Source: CAVONV01 sp963697355
Lineage (GTDB): Bacteria; Acidobacteriota; Vicinamibacteria; Marinacidobacterales; DATDRI01
Assembly: GCA_963697355.1 (NCBI GenBank)
Contig: CAVONV010000013.1
Coordinates: 1 to 64,000, forward strand
DNA: 64,000 nt
Direction: 5' to 3'
Each line of letters begins with the position of its first letter. The first letter of the stretch is position 1. Below, piece after piece: positions 9,082-18,164 of this stretch. The notes under the pieces were generated by a model. It was not told the origin of the DNA and searched no databases. It worked only from the letters and a program-made list of their open reading frames with translations. A program made the translations under genes and the position numbers.

Positions 9082-10470
9082 TCAGAGAATGCGATTGCCG
9101 TCGGGGTCGTAGACGGCGATGGTGCCGTCGTCGAGGCGTTCGGCGCGGTAGCCGAGGTTGCGGAGCCGGTTGTGGCAACCGCAGCCGGGACCTGCGTTGT
9201 CCTGGTTGGTCTCGCCGTGGTCGCCCCAGGGGATGAGATGGTCGATCTCGCAGTCGGTCACGGGGATCCAACAGCCAGGCCAGTAGCAGATGATCGCGGT
9301 GATCCGGGCCGCGAGTGCGGCGTTGTCGCGGAAGAAGCGGCTCTTGCGGGACATGTCGATGGCGGTGCCCTTGGCGTCGACCACCACCCGGCGGATGTGG
9401 CCGACGAGGGCGGCGGCGACGGCGGTGGCGGGGTCGACGGGACGGCCGTCGAGGGTCTCGCAGCGCCGGCCGGGCCGGAGCGGGTCGTCAGGAGCCAGGG
9501 GCGCGCCTGCGTGCGCTGCGGCGTAGCGCTCGAACGTGTGCTGATCGATCACCAGGTCGACGACGACCTGGCAGCCGTTCTGGCCGGGCAGCGTCGACGA
9601 AGCCCGCCGGGCCATCTCCATCAACGCATCCCAGCGGCGCTGCTGGGGCGTGCGTGCGAGGTGTTGGGCCAGGCCATCGATGTCGCCGAGGCGCTCCTTG
9701 GCGTCGGTCCAGTCGGCCAGGAACTGCTCTTCGATGAAGCGGCGGAAGATGGCATCGAGTTCGGCACCGTCGTTGGACGCGCCGCCGCCGGTGAGCTTCC
9801 ACGACGTGTCGAAGTCCTGCACGAGCTTCGCATCGCGGTTGCGGTGGTTCCGCTGGTGCCGATCCTCGGCGCCGTCTTCGTCAGCCCGATCGACCCAGCC
9901 GGCAACGAGGCGCTCGAAGGCCCAGTGGTCGAAGCGGGGGTCGAGTGCCTGCTCGACGAACCAGCCCTCGGTGGCGATCAACTGCTCGCGGACCCTCGGG
10001 TTCGCCCACGCACGTGCGATGAGGGCGATGTAGTCCGCCGAGACCCGGCCGGCCTCGAACGCCGCCTTGAACAGCGGCAGGTCCCGCAGCGCTCGGGCGG
10101 ACTGATCCAACCGAAGCGCGGTCGACCCGGAGAGGCGCCCGTGGTGGCGGACCATGACCTTGGCGGACCGGTGCCCATCACGGCGGTGGGTACCGGCGCG
10201 GTCGATCGCCTCCACGGCGCTCACCCGTACCGCTTCGACCCGACGCACCTGCCCCTCCAGTGCCTGCACCAGCAGCCTCGCCGCCTCGGCGTTCGGTGCG
10301 GAGAACCCCGCCCCGAGCATCTCGTCGAGCGCTTCGGTCATCTTCGCCAGGCCGGCGACGAACCCCTCCGACTCGAGGGCGGAGTCGAGATGGCCGGTCG
10401 TGGCGGCAGCACCGGCGGTGTCGCGGGCGATCGACGTCATGGGCCTCACAGTAATCAGGGGGTATGACAA
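9082..10470 (-). CDS. DUF222 / HNH endonuclease (13E12-repeat type)
   Basis: Intact, 462 residues. Residues 20-330 are the helical DUF222 region; the C-terminal HNH nuclease has CYWPGC, CEIDHLIPWGDHG and CGCHNRLRN, i.e. the zinc Cys pairs and the DH catalytic pair. This family is spread in many copies through actinobacterial genomes (13E12 repeats in mycobacteria); it is thought to be mobile or nuclease-like, but function is not settled. The C-terminal part recurs as a remnant at 5904-6065. DUF1971 copy B lies immediately upstream. Confidence 0.92.
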   Translation of the reverse strand: MSYPLITVRPMTSIARDTAGAAATTGHLDSALESEGFVAGLAKMTEALDEMLGAGFSAPNAEAARLLVQALEGQVRRVEAVRVSAVEAIDRAGTHRRDGHRSAKVMVRHHGRLSGSTALRLDQSARALRDLPLFKAAFEAGRVSADYIALIARAWANPRVREQLIATEGWFVEQALDPRFDHWAFERLVAGWVDRADEDGAEDRHQRNHRNRDAKLVQDFDTSWKLTGGGASNDGAELDAIFRRFIEEQFLADWTDAKERLGDIDGLAQHLARTPQQRRWDALMEMARRASSTLPGQNGCQVVVDLVIDQHTFERYAAAHAGAPLAPDDPLRPGRRCETLDGRPVDPATAVAAALVGHIRRVVVDAKGTAIDMSRKSRFFRDNAALAARITAIICYWPGCWIPVTDCEIDHLIPWGDHGETNQDNAGPGCGCHNRLRNLGYRAERLDDGTIAVYDPDGNRIL

Positions 10471-10593
10471 AGACGCACGGAACGAGGTCGTGTATGCTGT
10501 TAGAAGTCTCGAAGAGCCGAGATGGTCGTAAAGGGTATGAGCATGAACTGTTCGGCGCCGTCCGGCGACTCGGCCGAGCGGCAGATCTACCGA

Positions 10594-10922
10594 TCAGGCC
10601 AGGCCGGTGCTCTCGTCGCCGGCCGCAGGTTCCGATCGAGTCGCGTCCCTGTGGAACTCCAGCGCGAAGGTCACCGGCTCGGGCAGGACCAGGTGGTGGG
10701 GCCGTCCGGGCGGGATGACCACCGAGCCTCCCCCCTCCACGCGTCGGGCGCGTCGGGGTCGTCGTCGAAGACGAAGTGGAGCGCACCGGTGTGCACGACC
10801 AGTCGGGCCCAGACCACTTCCGCGACGCCGTGCTCGCGGCGCAGCCCGGCCGGATGGTTCTCGTGGTCGAACACGGCGGTCGTCCGGACGTGTTCGAGGT
10901 CCGGTGGGAGTTGGTCGTGCAT
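10594..10922 (-). CDS. DUF1971 cupin-like protein, copy B (frameshift)
   Basis: Start ATG 10922 (MHDQLPPDLEHVRTTAVF). The first 60 residues align with copy A; the frame breaks near 10735-10745 and the remainder (VVIPPGRPHHLVLPEPVTFALEFHRD, ending GDESTGLA) continues in another frame to TGA at 10594. At 329 bases it is one base shorter than copy A (330), so a single-base deletion explains the break. It sits upstream of the intact HNH gene in the same order as copy A and its HNH remnant. Confidence 0.75.
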
Positions 10923-10999
10923 CTGTGCATCTTGATGCACGGCGCCCCTCGGCAGGGAGTCGGTGCGGAGCGGACCAGCCGATGCCGTGGCCGGCGGCC

Positions 11000-11672
11000 T
11001 CAGGTCTCGGCGTCGTCCCAGCGCTCGTAGCACAGCAGGTCCCCGACAGAGCGGCGGGAGAGCTTGGTGAGCCGGCGGCGGGGATGGCCGATCGGCAGGA
11101 CCGCAGCGAGCGCGACGTGGTGCGGGAAGCCGAGTGCCTCCTGGGCGTCGGCCTCCTCGCCGACGCACATCGTCGTCAGGGCACCGGCGAGACCTCGGTC
11201 TCGGGCGGCGAGCAGGAGGTTCCAGACGAACGGGTAGATCGAGGCGCCGCTGATGACCCCGACCCGGTCGAGACGGCTGTCGAACGACGCCACGACCGAC
11301 AGGTCGACGCCGACGCACAGCAGCACGGGCGCGGCCTCGAGGAACGCCAGGAACTCGACGGGATCGTCCGCGCCCCAGCGCTCCTCGACGTCGACGGTGG
11401 TGGGCACGATCGTGTTCCACGGTGCCTCACCCGCCGCCACCTGGGCCACGTAGACGCGCATCGCGGGCTCGGCGGCCCGACGCAGCGCCTTCTTGGTCGC
11501 GGTGTCGCGCACGGCGACGACCCGCCACGGCTGGCGGTTTCCGCCGCTCGGCGCAAAGCGGGCGAGCCCGACCATGGCCTCGATGTCGGCATCGGTGACG
11601 CGGATCGTCGGTGAACTCCCGGCAGCTGAAGCAGGTGGTCATGACCTCGGCGAGTTCCATGGGCACGATCAT
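11000..11672 (-). CDS. nitroreductase-family protein (frameshift)
   Basis: About 224 residues after joining two frames near 11608. The N-terminus (MIVPMELAEVMTTCFSCREFTDD; start at 11672 or 11660) corresponds to the FMN-phosphate region where most homologues have R-S-x-R; here it reads C-F-S-C-R. Downstream are RFAPSGGNRQPWRVVAV (FMN loop with SGGNRQPW), GASIYPFVWNLLLAARDRG and the C-terminal VLPIGHPRRR. Family enzymes are FMN-dependent NAD(P)H reductases of nitro compounds or quinones. It may belong to the catabolic block. Confidence 0.85.
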
Positions 11673-11773
11673 CGCATCCACGCAGCGACAACGGTGTCGT
11701 CCGAACATCGCCAGGGTCGGCGCTGGCCACCGAGCGCTGCACCTCTCCGACGATCGGAGCAGAGCAACGTCGG

Positions 11774-12406
11774 TCAGCTCTTCCGGTGCGGGGTCATCAC
11801 CGCCACCGGGAGGCCGAGGCCGTGGATGGCCATGATGTGGCGGCCGGGCTGCACGGCCGGCTTCGGGTCGGTGGCGGCGTCGCCGGCGACGGTGGCGACC
11901 CGGTCGAGATCTGCTGCGCTGAAGGCGAGCCCCCAGGCGGTCGCCGGGCCCGGGCCGTGGGCCGTGTCGTCACCGACGAGCTCGCAGATGACGTCGCCCA
12001 TCCAGAAGAACGACTGGCGGACGGTCGCGTCGCCTGCCGGGAACCGTCGTTCCCGTCGCAGGTCGAGACCGGCACCGACCAGCACGGCGGTGGTGCGGTC
12101 GACGTCGGGCGAGCGAACCACGAGATGGTCGATGCCCGTCACGCCGTTCGGGTTGTCGTCCGGAGAATCCCTCGGCACCGCAGCCCCGGAGGCGACCAGC
12201 GGCATGCCGTCGAGTTCGCCGGCAGCGAGGCCGTCGATGGCGATGCCCCGGATGCCCGCTCCCCCGGTCGAGACTGGTGCCGCCAGCACCAGCGTGGTCG
12301 ATCCGATACGACAGGCGCCCGCTCCGCCGACCGTCTCGACGGCGAAGCCGGCAGCCCGCCAGGATCCCGGGTCGGCGGCGATGATCACCGCGGTCAGTTG
12401 GCGCAC
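11774..12406 (-). CDS. VOC (glyoxalase-like) domain protein
   Basis: Intact, 210 residues. A poorly conserved first half precedes a clear vicinal-oxygen-chelate half (TGIDHLVVRSPDVDRTTAVLVGAGLDLRRERRF, then CELVGDD and AWGLAFSAADLDRV). The metal-ligand pattern H in IDHLVV and E in CELVG is present. The ending GLPVAVMTPHR is common in actinobacterial glyoxalase-like proteins. Substrate unknown. It is divergent from the PRMT-like gene with a 110-bp gap. Confidence 0.85.
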   Translation of the reverse strand: MRQLTAVIIAADPGSWRAAGFAVETVGGAGACRIGSTTLVLAAPVSTGGAGIRGIAIDGLAAGELDGMPLVASGAAVPRDSPDDNPNGVTGIDHLVVRSPDVDRTTAVLVGAGLDLRRERRFPAGDATVRQSFFWMGDVICELVGDDTAHGPGPATAWGLAFSAADLDRVATVAGDAATDPKPAVQPGRHIMAIHGLGLPVAVMTPHRKS

Positions 12407-12516
12407 CTCCCCATCATGGCTGTCGATCGCCTACGCCGCTCCAGGCACGGCGGCACCGCGGCCCGCGGCACCGCAGAGGGCGCCGGGAGAGCCATGGCGG
12501 CCCGTACCCTGCGGTG

Positions 12517-13538
12517 ATGGCTCCGAACCCGCGACACCTGGCCACCAGGGCGATCCGCTCGTCGATTCGGTTCGGCGCCGAGCGGGTCGCGTCGAGCGAT
12601 CGGCTCATGGGCGTCGTGTACGACCTGATGAACGAGACCAACTTCGCCGGTCTCGCCGAGCACGAGGAGATGTTGAGCGACCGGGTGCGCGTCGACGCGT
12701 ACCACCGCGCGATCCATCGCCATGTCCGTCCGGGTGACGTGGTGCTCGACCTCGGGCACCGGCACCGGTCTCCTTGCCTTCATGGCCAGCCGTGCCGGCG
12801 CTGCGAAGGTGTACGCCGTCGAGCACTCCGACTTCATCGAGGTGGCCCGCGAGATCGCCCACCACAACGACATCGGTGGCATCGAGTTCATCCAGGCCAA
12901 CAGCCGCGAGCTCACCCTGCCCGAACCCGTCGACGTCCTGCTCCACGAACAGATGGGCGACGAGCTGTTCAACGAGAACCTCGTCGACAACCTGCTCGAC
13001 GCCCGCGATCGCCTGCTCTCCCCCACCGGCCGCATCCTCCCGGCACGATTCGCGCTGTTCGTCGAGCCGGTGTCGTTCCACGAGTCGACGACGCGTGCGG
13101 CGCTTCTGGAACATCGACCTGCCCGACGGGATCGACCTCGCCCCCCTCGAACACTCGCCGGTCGCCGCCCGTTTCGACACGGGCCGGGCCGAGGTCTTCT
13201 GGGCCCGCCCGGGCTCGGTGGCGACCACCCTCGGCGCGCCTGCGCCGATCGTCGAGATCGACCTCGCGACGATCGAGGGGATCGGGGCGATCGCGACCGA
13301 TCACGTCGTCGAGCGCCTCGCCGCCGCCGACACGATCGTCGACGGCGCGTGCGTGTGGTTCGAGGCCCGCTTCGACGACGAGACCGTGCTGTCGACCTCG
13401 CCGCTCGGCCCGCTCACGAGTTGGGGCAACCGGGTGTTCCGCATCGACCGCGAGCTCACAGCCGGGGAAGCGCTGCGCCTGCACGTGCACCTGGGCAACG
13501 TCGTCGACCCTGCGACCTGGACCGTCGAGATCCTCTGA
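12517..13538 (+). CDS. protein arginine methyltransferase-like SAM enzyme (two frameshifts)
   Basis: Joined product about 340 residues. The order is an N-terminal helix (YDLMNETNFAGLAEHEEMLSD), SAM motif I (VVLDLG then GTGTGLLAFMASRAGA), motif II (VYAVEHSD), and a double-E loop HEQMGDELFNEN, in which the two Glu residues around M-G match the PRMT active-site pattern. A beta-barrel-like C-terminal half follows. Frame changes fall near 12760 and 13100. Family members transfer methyl groups to protein arginines; bacterial homologues are scarce and mostly uncharacterised. It ends 12 bp before the UGA-containing peroxiredoxin-like gene, suggesting co-transcription. Confidence 0.78.
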
Positions 13539-13549
13539 CAGGAGCCCCA

Positions 13550-14082
13550 ATGCGTACCGGAGACCTCGTCGCGGACTTCGCACTCATCGACGACAGCGGC
13601 GCCACGTGGCGCCTCGCCGAGCACCGAGGCACGCCGGTGGTGCTGATCTTCCACCGCCACCTCATGTGACTGCCCTGCCAGGAGCACCTGATCGCCGTGC
13701 GCGATCGCCTGCAGGAGTTCGGTGACGCCCACGTCGCCGCCGTCACGTTCGCGCCCCCCGAGGACCTCCCGCCGCATCGGGCGCACCTCGAGCTGCCCTT
13801 CCCGATGCTCGCCGACCCCGAACGTTTGGTCTACCGCCAGTTCGAGCTCGGGCGTGGCGGGCTGCGCCAGATCTGGAGTCCGGGCACCATGCGCGCTCTA
13901 CGCCCGGCTCCTGCGGCGGGGGCGGCGGCTCCGCCGACCCACCCAGGACACCCGCCAACTCGGTGGCGACTTCGTCATCGACGCCGAGGGACGGTTGGCG
14001 GCAGGCATTCCGACCGGCATCACCCGACGATCGCCCCGCCGTCACAGCACTGGTCGAGGCCGTTACCGCCGCTCGCCGATAG
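13550..14082 (+). CDS. peroxiredoxin-like (AhpC/TSA) protein with UxxC motif, probable selenoprotein
   Basis: Thioredoxin-fold redox protein. Start ATG 13550 has a good CAGGAG site. Residues 1-39 read to FHRHLM, then TGA (13667-13669), then LPCQEHLIAVRDRLQEFG in the same frame. The UGA lies where homologues have the first Cys of CxxC, giving U-L-P-C. Then come the conserved VAAVTFAPPEDL and PFPMLADPERLVYRQF. Two more frame changes (near 13890 and 14005) join ALYARLLRRG, GGDFVIDAEGRL and a tail ending at TAG 14080-14082, about 177 residues. Redox activity is family knowledge; the selenocysteine call comes from UGA position, frame continuity and the hairpin. Confidence 0.82.
13690..13706 (+). 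promoter_or_regulatory. candidate bacterial SECIS hairpin in the peroxiredoxin-like gene
   Basis: GATCGC pairs perfectly with GCGATC around the loop CGTGC. The loop starts 26 bases after the UGA, and its second base is G followed by U, which meets the bacterial SECIS distance and loop rules. It lies within coding sequence, as bacterial SECIS elements do. Confidence 0.62.
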
Positions 14083-14181
14083 GGCCTGCACTGCGCCTGC
14101 GGCGACGGCCCGGAGGGCGACGATCGCCGCCGGGGCACCCGTCTCCGCCCGCCTGCGGCCCTAGCACTACGGTCACGCCCC

Positions 14182-14709
14182 ATGGACGATCTCGCGGCAA
14201 CCATCGCCCGCCTCGCCGACACCCAGGCCATCACCGACGTCGTCGGCGCCCGCTACGCGAAGGCGCTCGACTGGTTGGACCTCTCTCGGCTGAAGGGCTG
14301 CTTCTGGGAGGACGGGCACGTCGACTACGGCTTCTTCGTGGGCAACGCCCACGAGTGGTGCGATGTCGTCATGCCGATCGAGGCCTCGTCGCTGCACCGG
14401 TTCCACTACGTATTCAACGTCCTCGTCGACCTCGACGGCGACCGGGCCGCCGTCGAATCCAACAGCCTGGCGGGGAGCCGCCGGGCCGCCGGCGACGACG
14501 AGCCGGTCATGCAGAGCCTCCACGGCAGCCGCTATCTCGACACCGTCGAGCGCCGCGACGGCGAGTGGCGCATCCTCGAGCGCACGGTCCTGCTGGAGTT
14601 CACCAACCGCTACCCCTCGCCCGATGCACCGCACGGCGCGATCTCGGCCCTGCAGCTCGTCAGTGGTCTCGGCCCCGACGACCCCCGCTACCGGCCCCAC
14701 GACCTCTGA
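14182..14709 (+). CDS. SnoaL-like / NTF2-fold protein
   Basis: Intact, 175 residues. The helical start (LADTQAITDVVGARYAKALDWLDLSRLKGCFWEDGHVDYG) and later strands (RFHYVFNVLVDLDGDRAAVESNS, GRYLDTVERRDGEWRILERTVLLEF-like) match the SnoaL_4 branch of the NTF2 fold. Such proteins are often dehydratases, isomerases or ring-hydroxylating-enzyme companions in steroid and aromatic pathways. The P450 110 bp downstream fits that. Confidence 0.85.
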   Translation: MDDLAATIARLADTQAITDVVGARYAKALDWLDLSRLKGCFWEDGHVDYGFFVGNAHEWCDVVMPIEASSLHRFHYVFNVLVDLDGDRAAVESNSLAGSRRAAGDDEPVMQSLHGSRYLDTVERRDGEWRILERTVLLEFTNRYPSPDAPHGAISALQLVSGLGPDDPRYRPHDL

Positions 14710-14818
14710 GCTCTGCGCCCGACCGATGGGCGGCGGGAGCCGCGCGCAGGACCGCCGTGCACGCATTGCGTACGATCGGTGTGCGGTGCCCCACGAGGGC
14801 CGTCGCAGGGGGAAGTTC

Positions 14819-16129
14819 ATGGACCATCCGATCGACATCGATGCCCGACTCGACGCGCTGGTCGCACGCGACCAGCACCAGCTCCGGTGCCCCTTTCCGC
14901 TGTTCGCCGACATCCGCCGGGAAGATCCGGTGCACTACAACGAGGCGCTCGGCGCCTGGGTCCTGACCCGGTACGACGATTGCCTCGCGGTGCTCCACGA
15001 TCCGGTCACCTGGTCGGCACGAATGCACACCGGCCCGCGCCCGATCAACGACGTCCTCGGCGCCCGCATGGCCGAGCTGGCTGAAAACGCGGACTCGGCC
15101 GATCTGCTCGCAGCGGTCGAGCGGATCAGTACCCGCAGCCCGATCCTGGCGTCCGCCGATCCGCCGAGCCACGTGCTGCAGCGCAAGCTCGTCAACGGGG
15201 GCTTCCGGCCCGGACGGATCCGGGCGATGGAGCCGATGATCACCGAGGTCTCGCACCGCCTGATCGACGACTTCGTCGGCCGCGGCGAGGTCGAGATCGT
15301 CGGCGAGTTCGCCGTCGGCCTGCCGATGACGATCATCGCCTATGCGCTCGGTGTCGGCGATGACGACCTGGCCACCTTCAAGCGCTGGTCCGACGACATG
15401 GTGATGCCCGTCGGGAACCAGTCACCCAGCCTCGAGCAGGTGCGTGGCTACCTCCAGAGCCAGATCGAGTTCGCAGAGTTCTTCGCGGCCAAGCTCGCCG
15501 AGCGCCGCGAGCAGCCTCGTGGCGACATCATCTCCGACATCGCGAACGCCGAGGTCGACGGGATCCGGCTGACCGAGCAGGAACAGCTCAACGTCATCGG
15601 CCAGCTCCTCACGGCAGGCAACGAGACCACCACCAAGCTGATCACCGCCATTGCGCTGTATCTCGCCGAGCGGCCGGACGTGGCAGAGCGGCTGCGGGCC
15701 GAACCGGATCGGATCGTGGCGCTGGTCGAGGAGGTGCTTCGTCTCGAAGCGCCGGTCGGTGGCCTGTTCCGCCGGGCGACGACCGACGTCGAGCTCGGGG
15801 GCCGGCGCATCCCGGCAGGCGACCACGTGTGGATCCTCTACGCAGCGGCCAACCGGGACGAGACACGTTTCGTCGAGCCCGACGGCTTCGACATCGACCG
15901 TCCCGACCTCAAGGATCACCTCGCCTTCGGACACGGTCAGCACTACTGCCTCGGTGCCGGTCTGGCCCGCGCCGAGGCTCGCATCGCCACCGCGGCGCTG
16001 CTCGATCGCCTGCGGGACCTGGCGCTCGCGCCCGACAACAGCTTCGCCTACGAGGACAGCTACCTCCTCCGGGGGCTGTCTTCGCTGCACCTCACGTTCA
16101 CGCCCGCCGAAGCGCCTGCGACCCGCTGA
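14819..16129 (+). CDS. cytochrome P450
   Basis: Intact, 436 residues from ATG 14819 after a CAGGGGG site. Visible motifs: I-helix TAGNETTTK (about 268), ExxR as EVLR (about 306), and the heme loop F-G-H-G-Q-H-Y-C-L-G (about 370). It is longer at the N-terminus than the P450 at 3499. A frame extension to 14363 overlaps the SnoaL gene and is not real. It converges on the SulP gene with a 6-bp gap. Confidence 0.95.
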   Translation: MDHPIDIDARLDALVARDQHQLRCPFPLFADIRREDPVHYNEALGAWVLTRYDDCLAVLHDPVTWSARMHTGPRPINDVLGARMAELAENADSADLLAAVERISTRSPILASADPPSHVLQRKLVNGGFRPGRIRAMEPMITEVSHRLIDDFVGRGEVEIVGEFAVGLPMTIIAYALGVGDDDLATFKRWSDDMVMPVGNQSPSLEQVRGYLQSQIEFAEFFAAKLAERREQPRGDIISDIANAEVDGIRLTEQEQLNVIGQLLTAGNETTTKLITAIALYLAERPDVAERLRAEPDRIVALVEEVLRLEAPVGGLFRRATTDVELGGRRIPAGDHVWILYAAANRDETRFVEPDGFDIDRPDLKDHLAFGHGQHYCLGAGLARAEARIATAALLDRLRDLALAPDNSFAYEDSYLLRGLSSLHLTFTPAEAPATR

Positions 16130-16135
16130 CCGGGC

Positions 16136-17912
16136 TCAGCCGTCTGCACCCTTGTCGGTCCACGCGACCGGGCGTGACGGCACGCCCGAGTCCCGGGAGA
16201 ACGCCGACACCGCGCTGCCGAGCGTGGCGAAGAAGTTCACGTCACCGATGCGGTCGTAGAGGCCGTACCGAACCAACCGGTCCTTGACGGGGCCCTTCAA
16301 CTCGGCGAACGCGAACTCGATGCCACGCGCATCGAGGTCGTCGAGCAGTTGCCCGAGGACCTCGCATCCCGTGCTGTCGATGTCGGTCATCGACTCCGCG
16401 GCGATGACCACGCGGCGCACGGGACTCGGTTCGTCGTCGATCGCCTGGTCGAGCGTCTCCTGGAAGTACACCGCGTTGGCGAAGAACAGCGGCGCATCGA
16501 AACGGAACAACAACAGCCCCGGCACCCGGTAGGCGCTCGGGTGCCGTTGCAGGTCGTGGTATCCCTTCTCGCCCCGCACCCGACCGAGCACGGCCGAGTA
16601 GGGGCGCCAGCGCTTCCACACGAACACTGCCAGTGATGCCCCGATGGCGACCAGCAGGCCCTCGAGCACCCCGACCAGGACGACACCCGCCATCGCGATC
16701 ACCGAGGCGAGGAAATCGGTGCGCCTGACCTGGGCCAGCCACCAGATGGTCCGCAGGTCGAAGAGCCCGAGCGCGGCCACGATGACGATCGCGGCGAGCA
16801 CCGACGACGGCAGATCTGCGAGCAGATCGTCCGCCCCGATCAGCAGCCCGACGATGAGCAGGGCCGACAGCGCGCCGGTCAGCTGCGACTTCGAACCGAC
16901 GGACTCCGCGACGACCGTGCGCGAGGAGCTCGCGCTCATCGGGAAGCCCTGGAAGAGCCCGGCGGTGATGTTGGCAGCACCCAACCCGATCGCTTCCCGG
17001 TTCTGGTCGACGCGCTCACCCCGCTTCGCGGAGACGCTGCGCGACAGGGCGGCGGTGTCGGCCACCGACACGATGGCGATGGCCAGCGCACCCGCTGTCA
17101 GGGAGCCCAGGTCCTCCCAACCCACCGTTGGGACGGTCGGCGTCGGGAAGCCCGACGGCAGCGAACCGACCACCGCGACACCGTCGTCGGCGAGGTCGAA
17201 CAGGGCCACGATCACGATGGCGACGACCACGGCCACCAGCACCCATGGAACCTTCCGGGTGATCCGGCGGCCGACGACGATGATGAGCATCGCCCCAGCG
17301 CCGAGCGCCAACGACCTCCCCGTCGTTGCACCATCGAGGACGCCTCGGACGAATCCGTCGATGCCGTCGACGAAGCCGTCCGAGTCGCTGCTGAAACCGA
17401 AGAGCTTGGGAAGCTGACTGACGAGCACCAGCAGCGCTATGCCATTCAGGTAGCCGACGCGGACGGGCATCGACAACAGGTCGGTGACCGTCCCGAGACG
17501 CAACAGCCCCGCCGCGATCTCGATCAAGCCCGCCAGGACGGCCAGCATGCCCGCCAGTGCCGACTGCCTCTCCGGGGCTGTCACCGATGACGAGCGGGGC
17601 CACGATCGCAGCGATGACCGGAGCGAGCGACGAGTCCGGACCGAGCACGAGGATACGCGAGGGGCCGAACACGGCGTAGCCGAGGAGGGCCGCCACGGTG
17701 GTGTAGAGCCCTGTGACCGCCGGCAGACCGGCGAGCTCGGCATACGCCATGCCCTGGGGTATCAGCAGCGCCGTGAGGACGAGCGCAGCGATCGCGTCGT
17801 GTGCGAACCAGCTGCGTTCGTAGTTCCTGACCAGGCGCACACCGGGCACCCATCGGTCGATTCGTGGACCCCAACGATCGTCGACCGAGCGGTTGCTCAC
17901 GGAATCGGTCAT
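16136..17912 (-). CDS. SulP-family anion (sulfate) transporter with STAS domain (one frameshift)
   Basis: About 592 residues after correcting a frame change near 17570. The N-terminus (RNYERSWFAHDAIAALVLTALLIPQGMAYAELAGLPAVTGLY) is the SulP signature. About 11-12 membrane segments follow, including GFPMSASSSRTVVAESVGSKSQL. The C-terminal STAS domain (about residues 445-560) carries DIDSTG, the phospho- or nucleotide-binding loop. Family members transport sulfate, bicarbonate or dicarboxylates by secondary transport. Substrate cannot be assigned. Confidence 0.92.
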
Positions 17913-18164
17913 CAGCTGGTTCCTGCCCTCCTCGGTGCGGACGCTACTGCGCCGGCGGGATCATGAGCGACACCAGGGTTGTCGAGCCCGAGCCGGGTCG
18001 GGCACGTCCCCGGGCGGGGGCACGACGGTTCGTCCGAGCCGCGGCCCCCGGCGCCGGGGTCTCGACATCGGCGATACGCAGCACATCGCGCGGTTCACCC
18101 GCTCCCGTCACCTGCCATGAGCGCACCGGATGCGCACGCTAGCCGGAGCGTCGGCGGGTGGTCG

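Larger units (their letters stand above)
9082..10922 (-). repeat. duplicated DUF1971-HNH module, copy B
   Basis: This is the fuller copy, with an intact HNH gene. The 123-bp gap between the two genes includes the sequence CGGCGACTCGGCCGAGCGGC, which also appears in copy A (about 6126-6145), so homology continues past the DUF1971 stop codon. Confidence 0.7.

Noticed and set aside
17913..18164. tRNA or other RNA gene between SulP and RDD
   Set aside because: GC-rich with partial GGTTCG-like matches but no cloverleaf could be drawn.
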